From positions 1-64,000 of the forward strand of contig JAQCYU010000003.1 in assembly GCA_027682925.1 (NCBI GenBank): DNA of 64,000 nt. Reading direction: 5' to 3'. Shown piece by piece: positions 36,669 to 46,810 of the stretch. The position numbers and the translations under genes are program-made. The notes below the pieces were generated by a model that worked only from the letters and a program-made list of their open reading frames with translations, made no database searches and had not been told where the DNA came from. This DNA is from Coriobacteriaceae bacterium AF45-21. Lineage in GTDB: Bacteria; Actinomycetota; Coriobacteriia; Coriobacteriales; Coriobacteriaceae. Numbering within the stretch: position 1 is the stretch's first letter; the number at the start of each line of letters is the position of its first letter.

Positions 36669-37046
36669 CTAAATAAAGCCGAGCGCGTGGGCAAATACCA
36701 GCAAGCCCACAATCGCGGCGGTGATGGAAAGAACGTACACGGAAGCAGCGGCGATATCCTTGGCGCGCTTCGCCAGCGGATGAAGCTCCTGGGTCGCCAG
36801 GTCGACGATCGCCTCCATGGCGGTATTGCACAGCTCGCCGTGAATCACCAGGCCACAACAGATGATAATCGTGGCCCACTCGGCAATGTCGAGCCCCACG
36901 ATGCAGCCGGCAATGACGGTGCACACGCCCGCCACGAGCATGACCTTAATGTTGCGCTCGGTCTTGACGGCGGTGACGAAGCCCTCCATGGCGTAAGAAA
37001 ACGACTTTAAGAAGGACGGATGGTCCTTGTTCGATCCGGGAATCAT
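36669..37046 (-). CDS. dgkA: Diacylglycerol kinase family protein
   Basis: 125-residue trimeric membrane kinase of the DgkA/undecaprenol kinase group. The N-terminal SFSYAMEGFVTAVKTERNIKV and the active-site ELCNTAMEAIVDL with the following HPLAKRAKDIAAASV are conserved, with three membrane helices. In Gram-positives the substrate is usually undecaprenol. GGAG precedes the ATG. Lies between ybeY and era as in Firmicutes. Confidence 0.93.
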   Translation of the reverse strand: MIPGSNKDHPSFLKSFSYAMEGFVTAVKTERNIKVMLVAGVCTVIAGCIVGLDIAEWATIIICCGLVIHGELCNTAMEAIVDLATQELHPLAKRAKDIAAASVYVLSITAAIVGLLVFAHALGFI

Positions 37047-37055
37047 AGACGGCTC

Positions 37056-37565
37056 CTAGTCGTGGGCATGGTTGGTGATGGGGCCGACGTGGACTAGCTT
37101 GGGGTCCTCGCCGCGCTCGAGCGCCAGATCGCGCAGGATGGCGTCCTCGCGGGCCTCCATGACCTCGGCCTCGTCGTCCTCGATGTGGTCATAGCCCAGC
37201 AGGTGCAGCATTCCGTGTACGAGCATCAGACGGCACTCGTCAGCGGGACTATTGCCAAAACCGGGGGCCTGACGGGCAATAACCTGCGGGGCCAAGATAA
37301 TATCGCCGAGCTCGAGCGTCTCATCGGCGGGAATGTCATCGTCAAAGGCCGAATCGCACTCAAACGAGAGCACATCGGTGGTGTGGTCGATACCGCGCCA
37401 CTCGTGGTTGAGCTCGTGCATCTCGTCCTCGTCGACATACGAAAGGGAAATCTCGACTTCACGCTCAACGCCCTCGGCGGCAAGCACGAACTGGCAGATG
37501 TGCTCCACCTCCTGCGCGTCGAGCAGCGTATCGAGCTCGGCATCGTTGCTGATCAATACACTCAA
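37056..37565 (-). CDS. ybeY: rRNA maturation RNase YbeY
   Basis: 169-residue zinc-dependent endoribonuclease for 16S rRNA 3' processing and ribosome quality control. The metal motif [11 protein letters not shown] lies at about residues 121-131, and [17 protein letters not shown] is typical. The start is a TTG at 37565 overlapping the phoH stop, with AAAGGAG five to six bases upstream; no better start exists. Confidence 0.95.
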   Translation of the reverse strand: MSVLISNDAELDTLLDAQEVEHICQFVLAAEGVEREVEISLSYVDEDEMHELNHEWRGIDHTTDVLSFECDSAFDDDIPADETLELGDIILAPQVIARQAPGFGNSPADECRLMLVHGMLHLLGYDHIEDDEAEVMEAREDAILRDLALERGEDPKLVHVGPITNHAHD

Positions 37566-38547
37566 CGGGACTCCTTTCGGTCGCGCGAGCGCTGCTCACG
37601 CACGTCATCATACGCATCATAGGCCTCGACGATCCTGCCCACCAGGGCATGGCGCACCACATCGGCGCGCTCCAGGTGAGAAAATGCGACATCGTCGACA
37701 CGGCCCAAAATCTTCTCGGCATCCGCCAAGCCACCACGACGACCCACCAGGTCGCGCTGACTCAGGTCGCCGGTAATCACAAACTTGGAGTTGAAGCCCA
37801 GGCGCGTCAGGAACATCTTCATCTGCTCGGGCGTGGTATTTTGCGCCTCGTCGAGCACCACGAAGGCATCGCTCAGCGTGCGGCCGCGCATGTAGGCAAG
37901 CGGGGCGATCTCGATCACGCCACGCTCCATAAGCTCATCGGTGCGCTCGCGATCCATCATGTCAAAAAGGGCGTCGTAGAGCGGACGCATATAGGGATCG
38001 ATCTTTTCCTCGAGGGTACCGGGCAAAAAGCCAGATTCTCCCCCGCCTCGACAACCGGACGCGTCAAGATCAGACGGCCCACCTCATGGCGCTTGAGCGC
38101 GGCAACGGCGAGCGCCATGGCCAGATAGGTCTTACCGGTACCGGCAGGACCCAAGCCAAAGGTGATGGTATGCGAACGAATGGCATCCACATAGCGCTTT
38201 TGCCCAAGCGTCTTGGGGCGAATGACGCGGCCGCGATACGAAAGCAGCACGTCATCGCGAAGCGACGTAGCCTCGTGCTCACCGTCGCGCAAGACGGCCA
38301 GGCAGCGAGAGACATCGTCGGCAGACAGTGTGCGCCCGGCGGCCGCCTCGCGAAAAGCGTGTTCGAAAAAGCGCGCCACGAGCTCGACCTCGTCCGGGTC
38401 ACCGCTCACGGCGATGCTATCGCCACGGGCGACCACATGGGAGCGAACCAAGCTCTCGAGCGCACGAAGGACGCCGTCGCCGGCGCCCAAAACGCGCGAG
38501 GGATCAATCCCCTCGGGAACGGTAAGTCTAATCTTCGAGGCTTCCAT
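37562..38547 (-). CDS. PhoH family ATPase (frameshifted near 38032)
   Basis: 328-residue PhoH-like protein: N-terminal helical/KH-like part, then the ATPase with Walker [10 protein letters not shown], and Walker [10 protein letters not shown], ending near AYDAYDDV. The first part is open from ATG 38547 to ENLAF; the rest is open in another frame from [16 protein letters not shown]. Restoring one G at AATCTGGCTTTT (38026-38037) gives ENLGFLPGT, the family sequence. This is the same CTGGG to CTGG change seen in the garA gene. It overlaps the mtaB 3' end by 20 bases and the ybeY start. RNA-related function likely but not established. Confidence 0.9.
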
Positions 38548-39820
38548 GAACCTCCCTGCGCGCATGGACCAAGCCGGAATCATCGACTTCGATGATAGCA
38601 ACATCGAGCAGGCACGGGGCTGTAAGTCCACAGGTATCGTCAAGACGGGCATGATGGAACGAGCCGAGCGTCAGGTTGTCACCATACTCGAGCACGGCGC
38701 GCTCAACGGTTCCCACGCGACGACGAGCGTCGGCGATGGCGAGTTCCTGCGCCGCGGCCCGCATACGGCGGCTGCGCTCAGCCATAACCTCTGGCGGTAC
38801 CTGGTCGGGCATATCGGCGGCAAGTGTGCCGGGACGCTTACTGTAGCGGAACACATGCATGCGCGAAAAGCCCACGCGACGGCATAGCGCCAGCGACTCC
38901 TCGAACTCCTCATCCGTCTCACCGGGAAAACCGACGATGACGTCGCACGAAAGGGACGCCTGAGGCAAGTTGGCGCGAATCATGCGCACCGTATCCTCAA
39001 ACGCCTCGGCGCTATAGGGACGGCCCATGCGATGCAAGGTCGCCGTGCAGCCGGACTGCACGGGCAGGTGCAAATACGGGGCGATACGCTGCGGATAGCG
39101 CGCCATAACCTTAAGCAGGCGCTCAGAGATATCCATGGGCTCGACCGAGGAAATGCGCACATGCGGAATAGATGTGCGCTCCATAATGGCCTCGAGCAGC
39201 TCATCGATTTCGACATGCTCGTCGGTCGCGCTCTTGCCATCGTAGGCACCCAGGTTCACACCGGTCAGCACCACCTCGGGCACGCCGGCCTCCTGGGCCT
39301 CGCGAACTTGCTCGAGCACGGACTCGACGGGCACGGAGCGCTCGGGGCCGCGTGCCTTCCACACAATGCAATAGGTGCAGCGATGGTTGCAGCCGTCCTG
39401 AATCTTCACGCCCAAGCGAGAGCGACCGAGCACATCGACCACGTCGCCATCGCTGCAGGCGGGCACGCTATCGGATTCAACACCCAGCACCTCGCAGACG
39501 CGCTCGGCGACGTCAATCTTGGACGGCTCGGCGATCACGCGATCGGAGAGCTCCAGCAGCTCCTCGGGATGCAGGTTGACGACGCAGCCGGTTACGACCA
39601 CGTAAGGCTCGCCCGGATAGGCCAGCGCATGACGAACGGCCTTACGGGTCTTGGCCTCGGCCTCGCCCGTAACGGCACAGGTGTTAATGACGATCAGGTC
39701 GGCATCCTGGGGCTCCACCATAGCAAAGCCCAGGCGCATAAGATCGGCAGTGATACGGTCAGACTCAACCCGGTTAACACGGCAGCCGAGGTTGACGACG
39801 GAAATATGGGGTGCGAGCAC
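38528..39820 (-). CDS. mtaB: tRNA (N6-L-threonylcarbamoyladenosine(37)-C2)-methylthiotransferase
   Basis: 430-residue radical-SAM methylthiotransferase of the MtaB branch, converting t6A37 to ms2t6A37. N-terminal NLGCRVNRVESDRI, NTCAVT and GCVVNL carry one cluster; radical-SAM cysteines are in GCNHRCTYCIVWKARGP. A TRAM-like C-terminus follows. The start is GTG 39820 with AAGGAG five bases upstream, in the gap after dnaJ. Confidence 0.92.
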   Translation of the reverse strand: MLAPHISVVNLGCRVNRVESDRITADLMRLGFAMVEPQDADLIVINTCAVTGEAEAKTRKAVRHALAYPGEPYVVVTGCVVNLHPEELLELSDRVIAEPSKIDVAERVCEVLGVESDSVPACSDGDVVDVLGRSRLGVKIQDGCNHRCTYCIVWKARGPERSVPVESVLEQVREAQEAGVPEVVLTGVNLGAYDGKSATDEHVEIDELLEAIMERTSIPHVRISSVEPMDISERLLKVMARYPQRIAPYLHLPVQSGCTATLHRMGRPYSAEAFEDTVRMIRANLPQASLSCDVIVGFPGETDEEFEESLALCRRVGFSRMHVFRYSKRPGTLAADMPDQVPPEVMAERSRRMRAAAQELAIADARRRVGTVERAVLEYGDNLTLGSFHHARLDDTCGLTAPCLLDVAIIEVDDSGLVHARREVHGSLED

Positions 39821-39829
39821 GCGGGCTCC

Positions 39830-40978
39830 TTAATCGAGGATATCGTCGAGGGCACTCTTGATACGGTCGGTCACCGACTTCTTACCAGAAGCAACGTCAT
39901 CGCCCATCTCATCGGCAAAAGCACGGAGCAGCTCGCGCTGCTTATTGGAAAGATTGGTGGGAACGACCACGCGCAGTTGCACGATCAGGCGGCCACGCGA
40001 ACCGCCACCGCCAATGCGCGGCATGCCGTAATTATTGACGCTCACGGTGTCGCCGTACTGGGCACCGGCGGGAACCGTCACCTTAACGACCTCGTCGGGC
40101 ATAATGCCCTCGACCTCGATCTCGCAGCCGAGCGCAGCCTGCGCAATCGAGATATCGCTCACCAGGTACAGGTCGTCACCGTTGCGCTTAAAGCGCTCAT
40201 GGTCGGCAACGCGCACGTTGACAATCAGGTCACCCGAGGGCTCGCCGCGAAGGCCGGCCTCGCCAAAGCCGCTCACGCGCAGCTGGCGACCGGTCGAAAC
40301 GCCGGCGGGAATATCGATGTCGATCTTTTCATGCGAAGGCGTGCGGCCCTGACCGTCGCAGGTCTCGCAGGGATGGTCGATAACCGTGCCCTCGCCATGG
40401 CAGTCGGGGCAAGGCGAGGAAGACTGAACCTGGCCCAGGAACGAGCGCTGGACCGTCGTGACGTAGCCTGTACCGTGACAGCGGCCGCACTGCTTTTCCT
40501 GTGCGCCCTCTGCCCTACCGGTGCCATTGCAGTCCTCGCAAGGAGCAAGGCGGTCATAGCTGATCGTCTTTTTGCAGCCGAGCGCCGCCTCCTCGAGCGT
40601 CACCGAAAGCGAGATGGCCATGTCGCGACCGCGACGACGCTCACGACGGTTGCGGGCGCCACCGCCGGCACCGCCGCCAAAGAACGAGGAGAACAAGTCG
40701 TCCATGCCCATGCCACCAAAGATATCGTTGATATCGACGTAGCCCGAACCACCAGGGCCGTCGGCAGTGCCGTAACGGTCGTAGTTAGCACGCTTCTGCT
40801 CATCGGAAAGAACGGAATAGGCCTCGTTGAGCTCCTTGAACTTGGCCTCGGCCTCGGGGTCGTCCGAAACATCCGGATGTACGGTACGGGCCTTCTTTAG
40901 AAACGCACGCTTAATCGTCCGCGCGTCGGCATCCCTGTCGACGCCAAGCACCTCGTAGTAATCCCTATTTTCCGACAC
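39830..40978 (-). CDS. dnaJ: Chaperone DnaJ
   Basis: 382-residue Hsp40 with all classical parts: J domain with HPD (RTVHPDVSD), Gly/Phe-type region, four zinc motifs CEDCNGTG, CGRCHGTG, CPDCHGEG, CETCDGQG, and the two client-binding beta domains to the C-terminus. GTG 40978 is preceded by GAAGGA. It lies between the atypical J-domain gene and mtaB. Confidence 0.96.
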   Translation of the reverse strand: MSENRDYYEVLGVDRDADARTIKRAFLKKARTVHPDVSDDPEAEAKFKELNEAYSVLSDEQKRANYDRYGTADGPGGSGYVDINDIFGGMGMDDLFSSFFGGGAGGGARNRRERRRGRDMAISLSVTLEEAALGCKKTISYDRLAPCEDCNGTGRAEGAQEKQCGRCHGTGYVTTVQRSFLGQVQSSSPCPDCHGEGTVIDHPCETCDGQGRTPSHEKIDIDIPAGVSTGRQLRVSGFGEAGLRGEPSGDLIVNVRVADHERFKRNGDDLYLVSDISIAQAALGCEIEVEGIMPDEVVKVTVPAGAQYGDTVSVNNYGMPRIGGGGSRGRLIVQLRVVVPTNLSNKQRELLRAFADEMGDDVASGKKSVTDRIKSALDDILD

Positions 40979-41059
40979 GACCGAATCCTTCCGACTTTCA
41001 TTATTGTCACAGTGCGTCCTATACCCAAGCTGGGCCAACCGCAAACAGAGGGTTTGATG

Positions 41060-42161
41060 TTATTGCATTCCGTAAGGCGAAAGCATGGCCCGTTGCGAGC
41101 AGCTCGCGAACCAAACCGACACGAGCGCGAACATGAAGCCATTGGCAAAACCGTTGGCAAACTGCATCGCACCGCGCTTCCACCACAGCAGGCTGCGATG
41201 AAGCACGCCGTCCGAAAGCACCATGAACAGGCCCATGGTAAACGGAATAAAGCACATCACGCAAAGGCCGAGAACACGCCCGAGATGGCCGAGAGTACCA
41301 AAAACGGCGCCACGATGCCCATCAGGTAAAAACCGGTACGAGCTTTGCCTTCCAAGCGCTCGGCCTCGACATGGGCACGGCCGACTAGATCACCGCCAGC
41401 GGCACCGTTAGTGCCGGCGTGACCCATGCCGCTAATGCGGACCTCGTCGCCATCGTGCGTGCCGGCAGGAAACTCAATCGTCTGCTCGGAGGTTACGCGA
41501 GTACGACCGCTGCCTCCGCAATCAGGGCAGGGGTCGGCCACGACCTTACCGGAACCGCCGCACTCGGGGCAGACCGACTGGAACGTGCCCGCACCAAACA
41601 GGAAGGACAAGTCGACGTCGATGTGCCCGCGGCCACCGCAGCTCGGGCAGGTATGGGCATGCTCAGACGAAACGGAGCCCGAGCCGCCGCAGTTGCTACA
41701 GGTGTCGAAGCGCGTGTAGCGGACGGTCTTGCGGGCACCGCCCTTGGCCTCCTTGGCGTCGAGTTTAATATCGACGACGACGTTGGCGCCGTTCTCGGGA
41801 TTGTAGGCAGCCTGCCCACGACGCTGCTGGCCCCAGGCACCGCCAAAGGAAAGCCGCCCTCAAAGGGATTGCCATAGCCCGCGCTGCCGGCGTAGCCGCC
41901 GCCATAGGGCGAAGCCGTAGGAGCTCCGGCAAAGGGATTGCCAGAACGCATGGCGTCGTAGCGCGCACGTTTTTGCTCATCCGAAAGCACGGCGTAGGCC
42001 TCGGAAACCTCTTTGAACTTTTCCTCGGCATCCGGCTCTTTGTTGACGTCCGGATGGAGCTTGCGGGCCTTTTGCTGGAAGGCTTTTTGAATATCACGCG
42101 AGGTGGCGTCCTTGGAGACACCCAGAATCTCGTAGTAATCTTTTTCGTTCATCGTCGCCAT
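41060..42161 (-). CDS. Second J-domain/zinc-finger protein with membrane C-terminus (two frameshifts)
   Basis: About 367 residues after restoring two bases. It has a J domain with HPD (RKLHPDVNK), a Gly/Tyr-rich segment, DnaJ-type zinc motifs ([32 protein letters not shown]) and a beta segment ([18 protein letters not shown]). Then, where DnaJ has its client domains, there is a short basic stretch and at least three membrane helices ([44 protein letters not shown]). Breaks are near 41846 (four T expected, three seen) and 41260. ATG 42161 has AGGAGG nine bases upstream. It lies between hemW and dnaJ. Function unknown; a membrane-tethered J protein is inferred. Confidence 0.75.
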
Positions 42162-42219
42162 GCGCGGCAACCTCCTGCTCACAGCAGCGTATATATTCCG
42201 GTAATTCTACCCGAGCGGC

Positions 42220-43452
42220 CTAAGCTAGATCCCAAAACAGCTCGAACAGAACATTTCCATCGAGCCAGCCCAGGTGGGTCGGAGCCAGACGAGCTCGAAC
42301 ATGGCCCGCGACGACATCTGCCGAAGTGAAGGGTCCCTCATGGACCCCGAGCGTCTCGGGCACCCAAGTGGCAAGACCCAATTCGAGCGCGCGATCGCAA
42401 GCAGCTGTCAGCTCATCGGCTGGGATGACACGAGCCACGCGAACCAACAGGTCGGACGCGACACCGCGCGTCATGCGGCAAGCAAGCATCAGGTCTTCCG
42501 CCGCAGCCTCGCGCTGCGAGAGATATTCGGCCTCGAACGCCGTCGCGTCATCGTCACGTTGCACCAGACGCACGCGGTACGCATCGCCTCGAGGAGACAC
42601 GCCGGGGAACAAACCTGCAAGACGGTCGAAATCCTCGGCGTCGAGCATGCCCGCGGCAGAACGACCCAGGCCCAGGTAGCCCCGTCCGGTCCAGTAGGCA
42701 ATGTTATGGGCGCACTCATGGCCGTCGAGTGCATAGCTTGCCACCTCATAGGGATGATAACCGGCCGCACCCAGGCGCTCACGCGCCGCGTCCATGCATG
42801 CGGCCTGAAAATCCTCATCAGGCTCGAGTGACTCGTCGCGACACGCCATGCGATAAAGGGGCGTCCCCTCCTCGAGCGTGAGCGGGTAGACCGACACATG
42901 ATGCGGAGCCGCCGCCAGCACGCCATCGAGCGTGCGCTGCCAACTCGTTGCGGTTTGCCCGGGAAGTCCGCACATTAGGTCGCTCGACGCGTCAAGCCCA
43001 GCGTTCTTGACCGTCGCGATAGCCGCAAGTGCCCGATCAGCATCGTGAATGCGGCCAATAGCAGCCAGCTCGGTATTGTCGAGGGTTTGCACGCCCAGAG
43101 AAATGCGCGTGACACCCGCCTCGGCAAGCGCCGGGGCGAGCTCAGTGGCCAACGACTCAGGATTGGCCTCGCAGGTAAACTCAACGGGGGTGCACCACGC
43201 ACGAATACGCCGCGCCAGCTCCACCAGGCGCTCCCCCGCCAGCGACGGCGTACCGCCACCAACATAGACGGTGCGGATCTGGTCAAGGGCACCAGCCTTG
43301 CCAAAAGCATCGAGGCGCGCGAACAACTGCTCAAAATAGTCATCGAGCGCAGCGCTCAGGTCGCACGGAGCAAAACTGCGCGAGTCAAAGTCGCAGTACC
43401 GGCACTTTTGGGCGCAAAACGGCACGTGCACGTACAGCGCGGTAACGGCCAC
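42220..43452 (-). CDS. hemW: Heme chaperone HemW (radical SAM, HemN-like)
   Basis: 410 residues. The radical-SAM cysteines are in HVPFCAQKCRYCDF, which starts near residue 9; GGGTPS and EANPES follow, with a HemN C-terminal domain. HemW delivers heme; it lacks HemN coproporphyrinogen activity. GTG 43452 is preceded by TGGAGG at the end of dusB. HemW beside lepA/dnaJ is a common order. Confidence 0.92.
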   Translation of the reverse strand: MAVTALYVHVPFCAQKCRYCDFDSRSFAPCDLSAALDDYFEQLFARLDAFGKAGALDQIRTVYVGGGTPSLAGERLVELARRIRAWCTPVEFTCEANPESLATELAPALAEAGVTRISLGVQTLDNTELAAIGRIHDADRALAAIATVKNAGLDASSDLMCGLPGQTATSWQRTLDGVLAAAPHHVSVYPLTLEEGTPLYRMACRDESLEPDEDFQAACMDAARERLGAAGYHPYEVASYALDGHECAHNIAYWTGRGYLGLGRSAAGMLDAEDFDRLAGLFPGVSPRGDAYRVRLVQRDDDATAFEAEYLSQREAAAEDLMLACRMTRGVASDLLVRVARVIPADELTAACDRALELGLATWVPETLGVHEGPFTSADVVAGHVRARLAPTHLGWLDGNVLFELFWDLA

Positions 43453-43454
43453 TA

Positions 43455-44498
43455 TTAGGCCTCCAGCGGATGAGCAGGCACCGACTTGCCAGCGGCAAGG
43501 GCGGCCTCACAGGCCACCACATCGCGCTCGATCTCATCGACCAGCGCCATAAACTCCTCGTAAGTGGAACAGCGCACCACATGAGCACGCCAAGCGGCGG
43601 CATGGGGCATGCCTTTTAAGTACCAGCTTGCGTACGTGCGGGCACGCGACATGAGCGGCAGGAGTTCATGCGTCAGCGTAAGGTGCTCACGCAGGGCGTC
43701 CAGGCGCTCGACGGAGCTGCGCGGCGGCACCGGTATGCCATCGAGCGCAAGAGCGCGAGCATCACCAAAGACCCAGGGATTACCGTAGATACCGCGCGCG
43801 ATAAACACCGCGCTGGCACCCGAGTTGCGCAGATGCTCCGCGGCATCCTCGGCGCAGAATACGTCGCCCGAACCGATCACGGGAATCTCGACGGCATCTG
43901 CGACCTCATCGACAACCGACCAATCGGCCTGGCCGGTGTAGAGCTGCGTGGCGCAACGACCATGCACGGCGACTGCGGCAGCCCCTGCCCCCTCAAGCAT
44001 CTGGGCAAATGTCGCGGCATTGCGGTCCTCGGCATAAAAGCCCTTGCGAATCTTGACGGTCACGGGCACGTGTGCCGCACCCACCGTGGCCTCGACAATC
44101 TTCTCCGCCAGGTCAGGGGTGCGCATGAGCGCCGAGCCCTCGCCCTTGGTAACGACCTTGCGGGCGGGGCATGCCATATTGATATCGATGAGCGACAGAC
44201 GATCGCCAACGCGCTCCTCGACGGCGGCAACGGCACTCGCAAACTGATCGGGTTTAGAGCCAAAGAGCTGCACGCAAATCTGCTGCTCCTCGTCGGCCGG
44301 TAGCACCAGGCGCCAGGTCTTGTTGCTGGCATAGGCAAGGCCCGCCACGCTCACCATCTCGCTGTAGGCAAGGTTGGCACCGCGACGGCGGCACATGATG
44401 CGGTAGGCGGGGTCGGTCACGCCGGCCATGGGAGCCATAAGGAACGGCTGCTCGGCATAGGCGCCCAGCAGCCGCTGACTATATTCGGAAAGCGCCAT
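43455..44498 (-). CDS. dusB: tRNA-dihydrouridine synthase
   Basis: 347-residue FMN enzyme reducing uridines in the tRNA D-loop. MAPMAGVTDPAYRIMCRRRG opens the barrel; the catalytic Cys is in NMACPARKV, FMN contacts in KIRKGF, HGR and GSGDV. The DusB-type assignment follows overall form. It lies 4 bases after lepA and 2 before hemW. Confidence 0.92.
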   Translation of the reverse strand: MALSEYSQRLLGAYAEQPFLMAPMAGVTDPAYRIMCRRRGANLAYSEMVSVAGLAYASNKTWRLVLPADEEQQICVQLFGSKPDQFASAVAAVEERVGDRLSLIDINMACPARKVVTKGEGSALMRTPDLAEKIVEATVGAAHVPVTVKIRKGFYAEDRNAATFAQMLEGAGAAAVAVHGRCATQLYTGQADWSVVDEVADAVEIPVIGSGDVFCAEDAAEHLRNSGASAVFIARGIYGNPWVFGDARALALDGIPVPPRSSVERLDALREHLTLTHELLPLMSRARTYASWYLKGMPHAAAWRAHVVRCSTYEEFMALVDEIERDVVACEAALAAGKSVPAHPLEA

Positions 44499-44502
44499 AG
44501 AC

Positions 44503-46314
44503 CTACTCGTCCACCTTGAGGATCGCCATAAAGGCCTCCTGCGGGACCTCGACCGAGCCGATGGCCTTCATGCGCTTCTTGCCCTCTTTCTGCTTCTCGA
44601 GCAGTTTGCGCTTACGAGAAATATCGCCGCCGTAGCACTTGGCAAGCACGTCCTTGCGGCGCGCCTTGACGGTGGAGCGGGCAATGATCTTGTTGCCGAT
44701 AGCACCCTGGATGGGCACCTCGAACAGCTGACGCGGAATAATCTCCTTGAGCTTGTCGCATAGGCCGCGGGCAAGACCGTAGGCCTTGTCCTTGTGGACG
44801 ATAAACGAGAGCGCGTCCACCTCGTCGCCCGAAAGCAAAATATCGAGCTTAACGAGCTCGGAGGGACGGTACTCGTTGAACTCGTAGTCGAGCGAGGCAT
44901 AGCCCTTGGTACGGCTCTTGAGCTGGTCAAAGAAGTCCAAGATGAGTTCGGCGAGCGGCATGTCAAAGCGCATCTCGACCGATTTGCTCGTGAGATGGAT
45001 CATGTCGGTTGTAATGCCACGGTGCTCGATAGCGAGCTGCATGACGGCACCCGTATACTCGGGCGGGCAGATGATCTTAGCCTTGAGGTAGGGTTCCTCG
45101 ATACACTCGATGCGCGTGGCCTCGGGAAGATTCTGCGGGCTACGGACATCAATCATCTCGCCGTCAGTCTTGTAGACGTGATAGTCCACCGAGGGGCTCG
45201 TGGCAATGAGGTCCAAGTTGAACTCGCGCTCCAGGCGTTCCTTGACGACCTCCATGTGCAGCAGGCCCAGGAAGCCCACGCGGAAGCCAAAGCCGAGCGC
45301 CACCGAGGTCTCGGGCTCCCACACCAACGACGGGTCGTTGACGTGCAGCTTATCGAGCGCGTCACGCAGGTTCTCATAGTCCTTGTTATCGATCGGGAAC
45401 AGGCCCGTATAGACCATGGGCTTAGCCTCGCGGTAGCCGGGAAGCGGCTCGGGGCAGGGATTCGACGCCCACGTGAGGGTATCGCCCACGCGCACGGCCT
45501 CGGGGTCCTTCAGGCCCGTGACCACGTAGCCCACCTCGCCGACCGTCAGCGCATCGACCGGAGTCTCGGCGGGACGCTTGACGCCCACGCCATCGACCAA
45601 AAAGTCGCCCTTTGCCTGCATCATGCGCAGGGTATCGCCCTTTTTGATGGAACCGTCAAAGATGCGCACCGTGGCGACGACACCACGATACTCGTCGAAG
45701 TACGAATCCAGGATGAGTGCCTTGAGCGGCGCGTTCGCATCGCCCTTGGGCGGAGAGATCAAAAAGACAATGGACTCCAGCAGATCATGGATGCCCTCGC
45801 CGGTCTTGCCCGAGACACACACGGCATCATCGGCAGGAATCGCCAGGTCATCCTCGATCTCGGTCTTAACCTCATCGGGATGGGCCGAGGGCAGGTCGAT
45901 CTTGTTGATGGCCGGCACAATGTCCAGATTGGCGTTCATGGCGAGCGTCGCGTTGGAGACGGTCTGCGCCTCGACGCCCTGCGTGGCGTCGACAACGAGC
46001 ACCGCGCCCTCACAGGCTGCCAGCGAGCGCGAGACCTCGTAGGTAAAGTCCACGTGGCCCGGCGTATCGATCAGATTGAACTGATACGTCTCGCCATCGT
46101 CGGCGTCATAGGACACGCGAACAGCATTGGACTTGATCGTAATGCCGCGCTCGCGCTCGATATCCATGGTGTCGAGCAGCTGCGACTCCATGTCGCGCTC
46201 GTCGACGGTATGGGTGAGCTCGAGGATGCGGTCACTGATCGTGGACTTGCCATGGTCGATGTGCGCAACAATCGAGAAGTTGCGGATGTGGGAAATGTCA
46301 ATTGAAGTATTCAT
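44503..46314 (-). CDS. lepA: Elongation factor 4 (LepA)
   Basis: 603-residue ribosomal GTPase. G1 AHIDHGKST, switch [11 protein letters not shown]3 DTPGHVDF, G4 NKIDLP and the LepA-specific C-terminal domain ([20 protein letters not shown], then [20 protein letters not shown]) are present. ATG 46314 is chosen by homology; the frame opens further upstream into the rpsT terminator and is not used. First gene of the run ending at recO. Confidence 0.96.
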   Translation of the reverse strand: MNTSIDISHIRNFSIVAHIDHGKSTISDRILELTHTVDERDMESQLLDTMDIERERGITIKSNAVRVSYDADDGETYQFNLIDTPGHVDFTYEVSRSLAACEGAVLVVDATQGVEAQTVSNATLAMNANLDIVPAINKIDLPSAHPDEVKTEIEDDLAIPADDAVCVSGKTGEGIHDLLESIVFLISPPKGDANAPLKALILDSYFDEYRGVVATVRIFDGSIKKGDTLRMMQAKGDFLVDGVGVKRPAETPVDALTVGEVGYVVTGLKDPEAVRVGDTLTWASNPCPEPLPGYREAKPMVYTGLFPIDNKDYENLRDALDKLHVNDPSLVWEPETSVALGFGFRVGFLGLLHMEVVKERLEREFNLDLIATSPSVDYHVYKTDGEMIDVRSPQNLPEATRIECIEEPYLKAKIICPPEYTGAVMQLAIEHRGITTDMIHLTSKSVEMRFDMPLAELILDFFDQLKSRTKGYASLDYEFNEYRPSELVKLDILLSGDEVDALSFIVHKDKAYGLARGLCDKLKEIIPRQLFEVPIQGAIGNKIIARSTVKARRKDVLAKCYGGDISRKRKLLEKQKEGKKRMKAIGSVEVPQEAFMAILKVDE

Positions 46315-46339
46315 GCGGACTATCTTACCCGAGCGGTAC

Positions 46340-46376
46340 AAAAAATGGAGCCTGTTCCATAAAACAGGCTCCATTT
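46340..46376 (-). terminator. Terminator of rpsT
   Basis: AAATGGAGCCTGTT (46343-46356) pairs with AACAGGCTCCATTT (46363-46376), followed on the minus strand by a T run. Confidence 0.9.
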
Positions 46377-46410
46377 ATGCGCGTAATCTGTGTGGTGTGA
46401 AATTTACAAC

Positions 46411-46677
46411 TTAGGCGTTGATGCTGTTCACGAGCTTGGCAAGACCGGACTTGCGGTTGGAAGCCTGGTTCTTGTGGATAACATGCTTGGCGGCAGCCAT
46501 GTCGAGACGCTTGGTGACGGTCTTGAGGGCAGCCTGGGCCTTCTCGGCGTCGCCCTCGGCGACGGCGGACTGGACGTGCTTGGTCAGCGTCTTAAGCTCG
46601 GACTTGACAGCCTTGTTACGCATGCGAGCTGCCTCATTGGTGCGGATACGCTTCTTCTGAGACTTGATGTTTGCCAC
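46411..46677 (-). CDS. rpsT: 30S ribosomal protein S20
   Basis: 88-residue rRNA-binding protein: [20 protein letters not shown] at the N-terminus and [18 protein letters not shown] near the end. The start is GTG 46677, matching the usual [15 protein letters not shown] lies upstream. Single-gene unit with its own terminator. Confidence 0.96.
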   Translation of the reverse strand: MANIKSQKKRIRTNEAARMRNKAVKSELKTLTKHVQSAVAEGDAEKAQAALKTVTKRLDMAAAKHVIHKNQASNRKSGLAKLVNSINA

Positions 46678-46810
46678 TTCTGGAGTTCCTTTCGAGTTCC
46701 TTGCAAAAAATGTATGACACCTCTGAGACACGGTGAGGTCATGCAAGCGCCTACTATAGCACGCTCCCCCTCAAAGGGATAGAACGAATTTGTCAAATAG
46801 GCAGGTATCA

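Noticed and set aside
39032..40900. 622-residue open frame antisense to mtaB and dnaJ
   Set aside because: Crosses two real genes and their junction; no recognisable domain.
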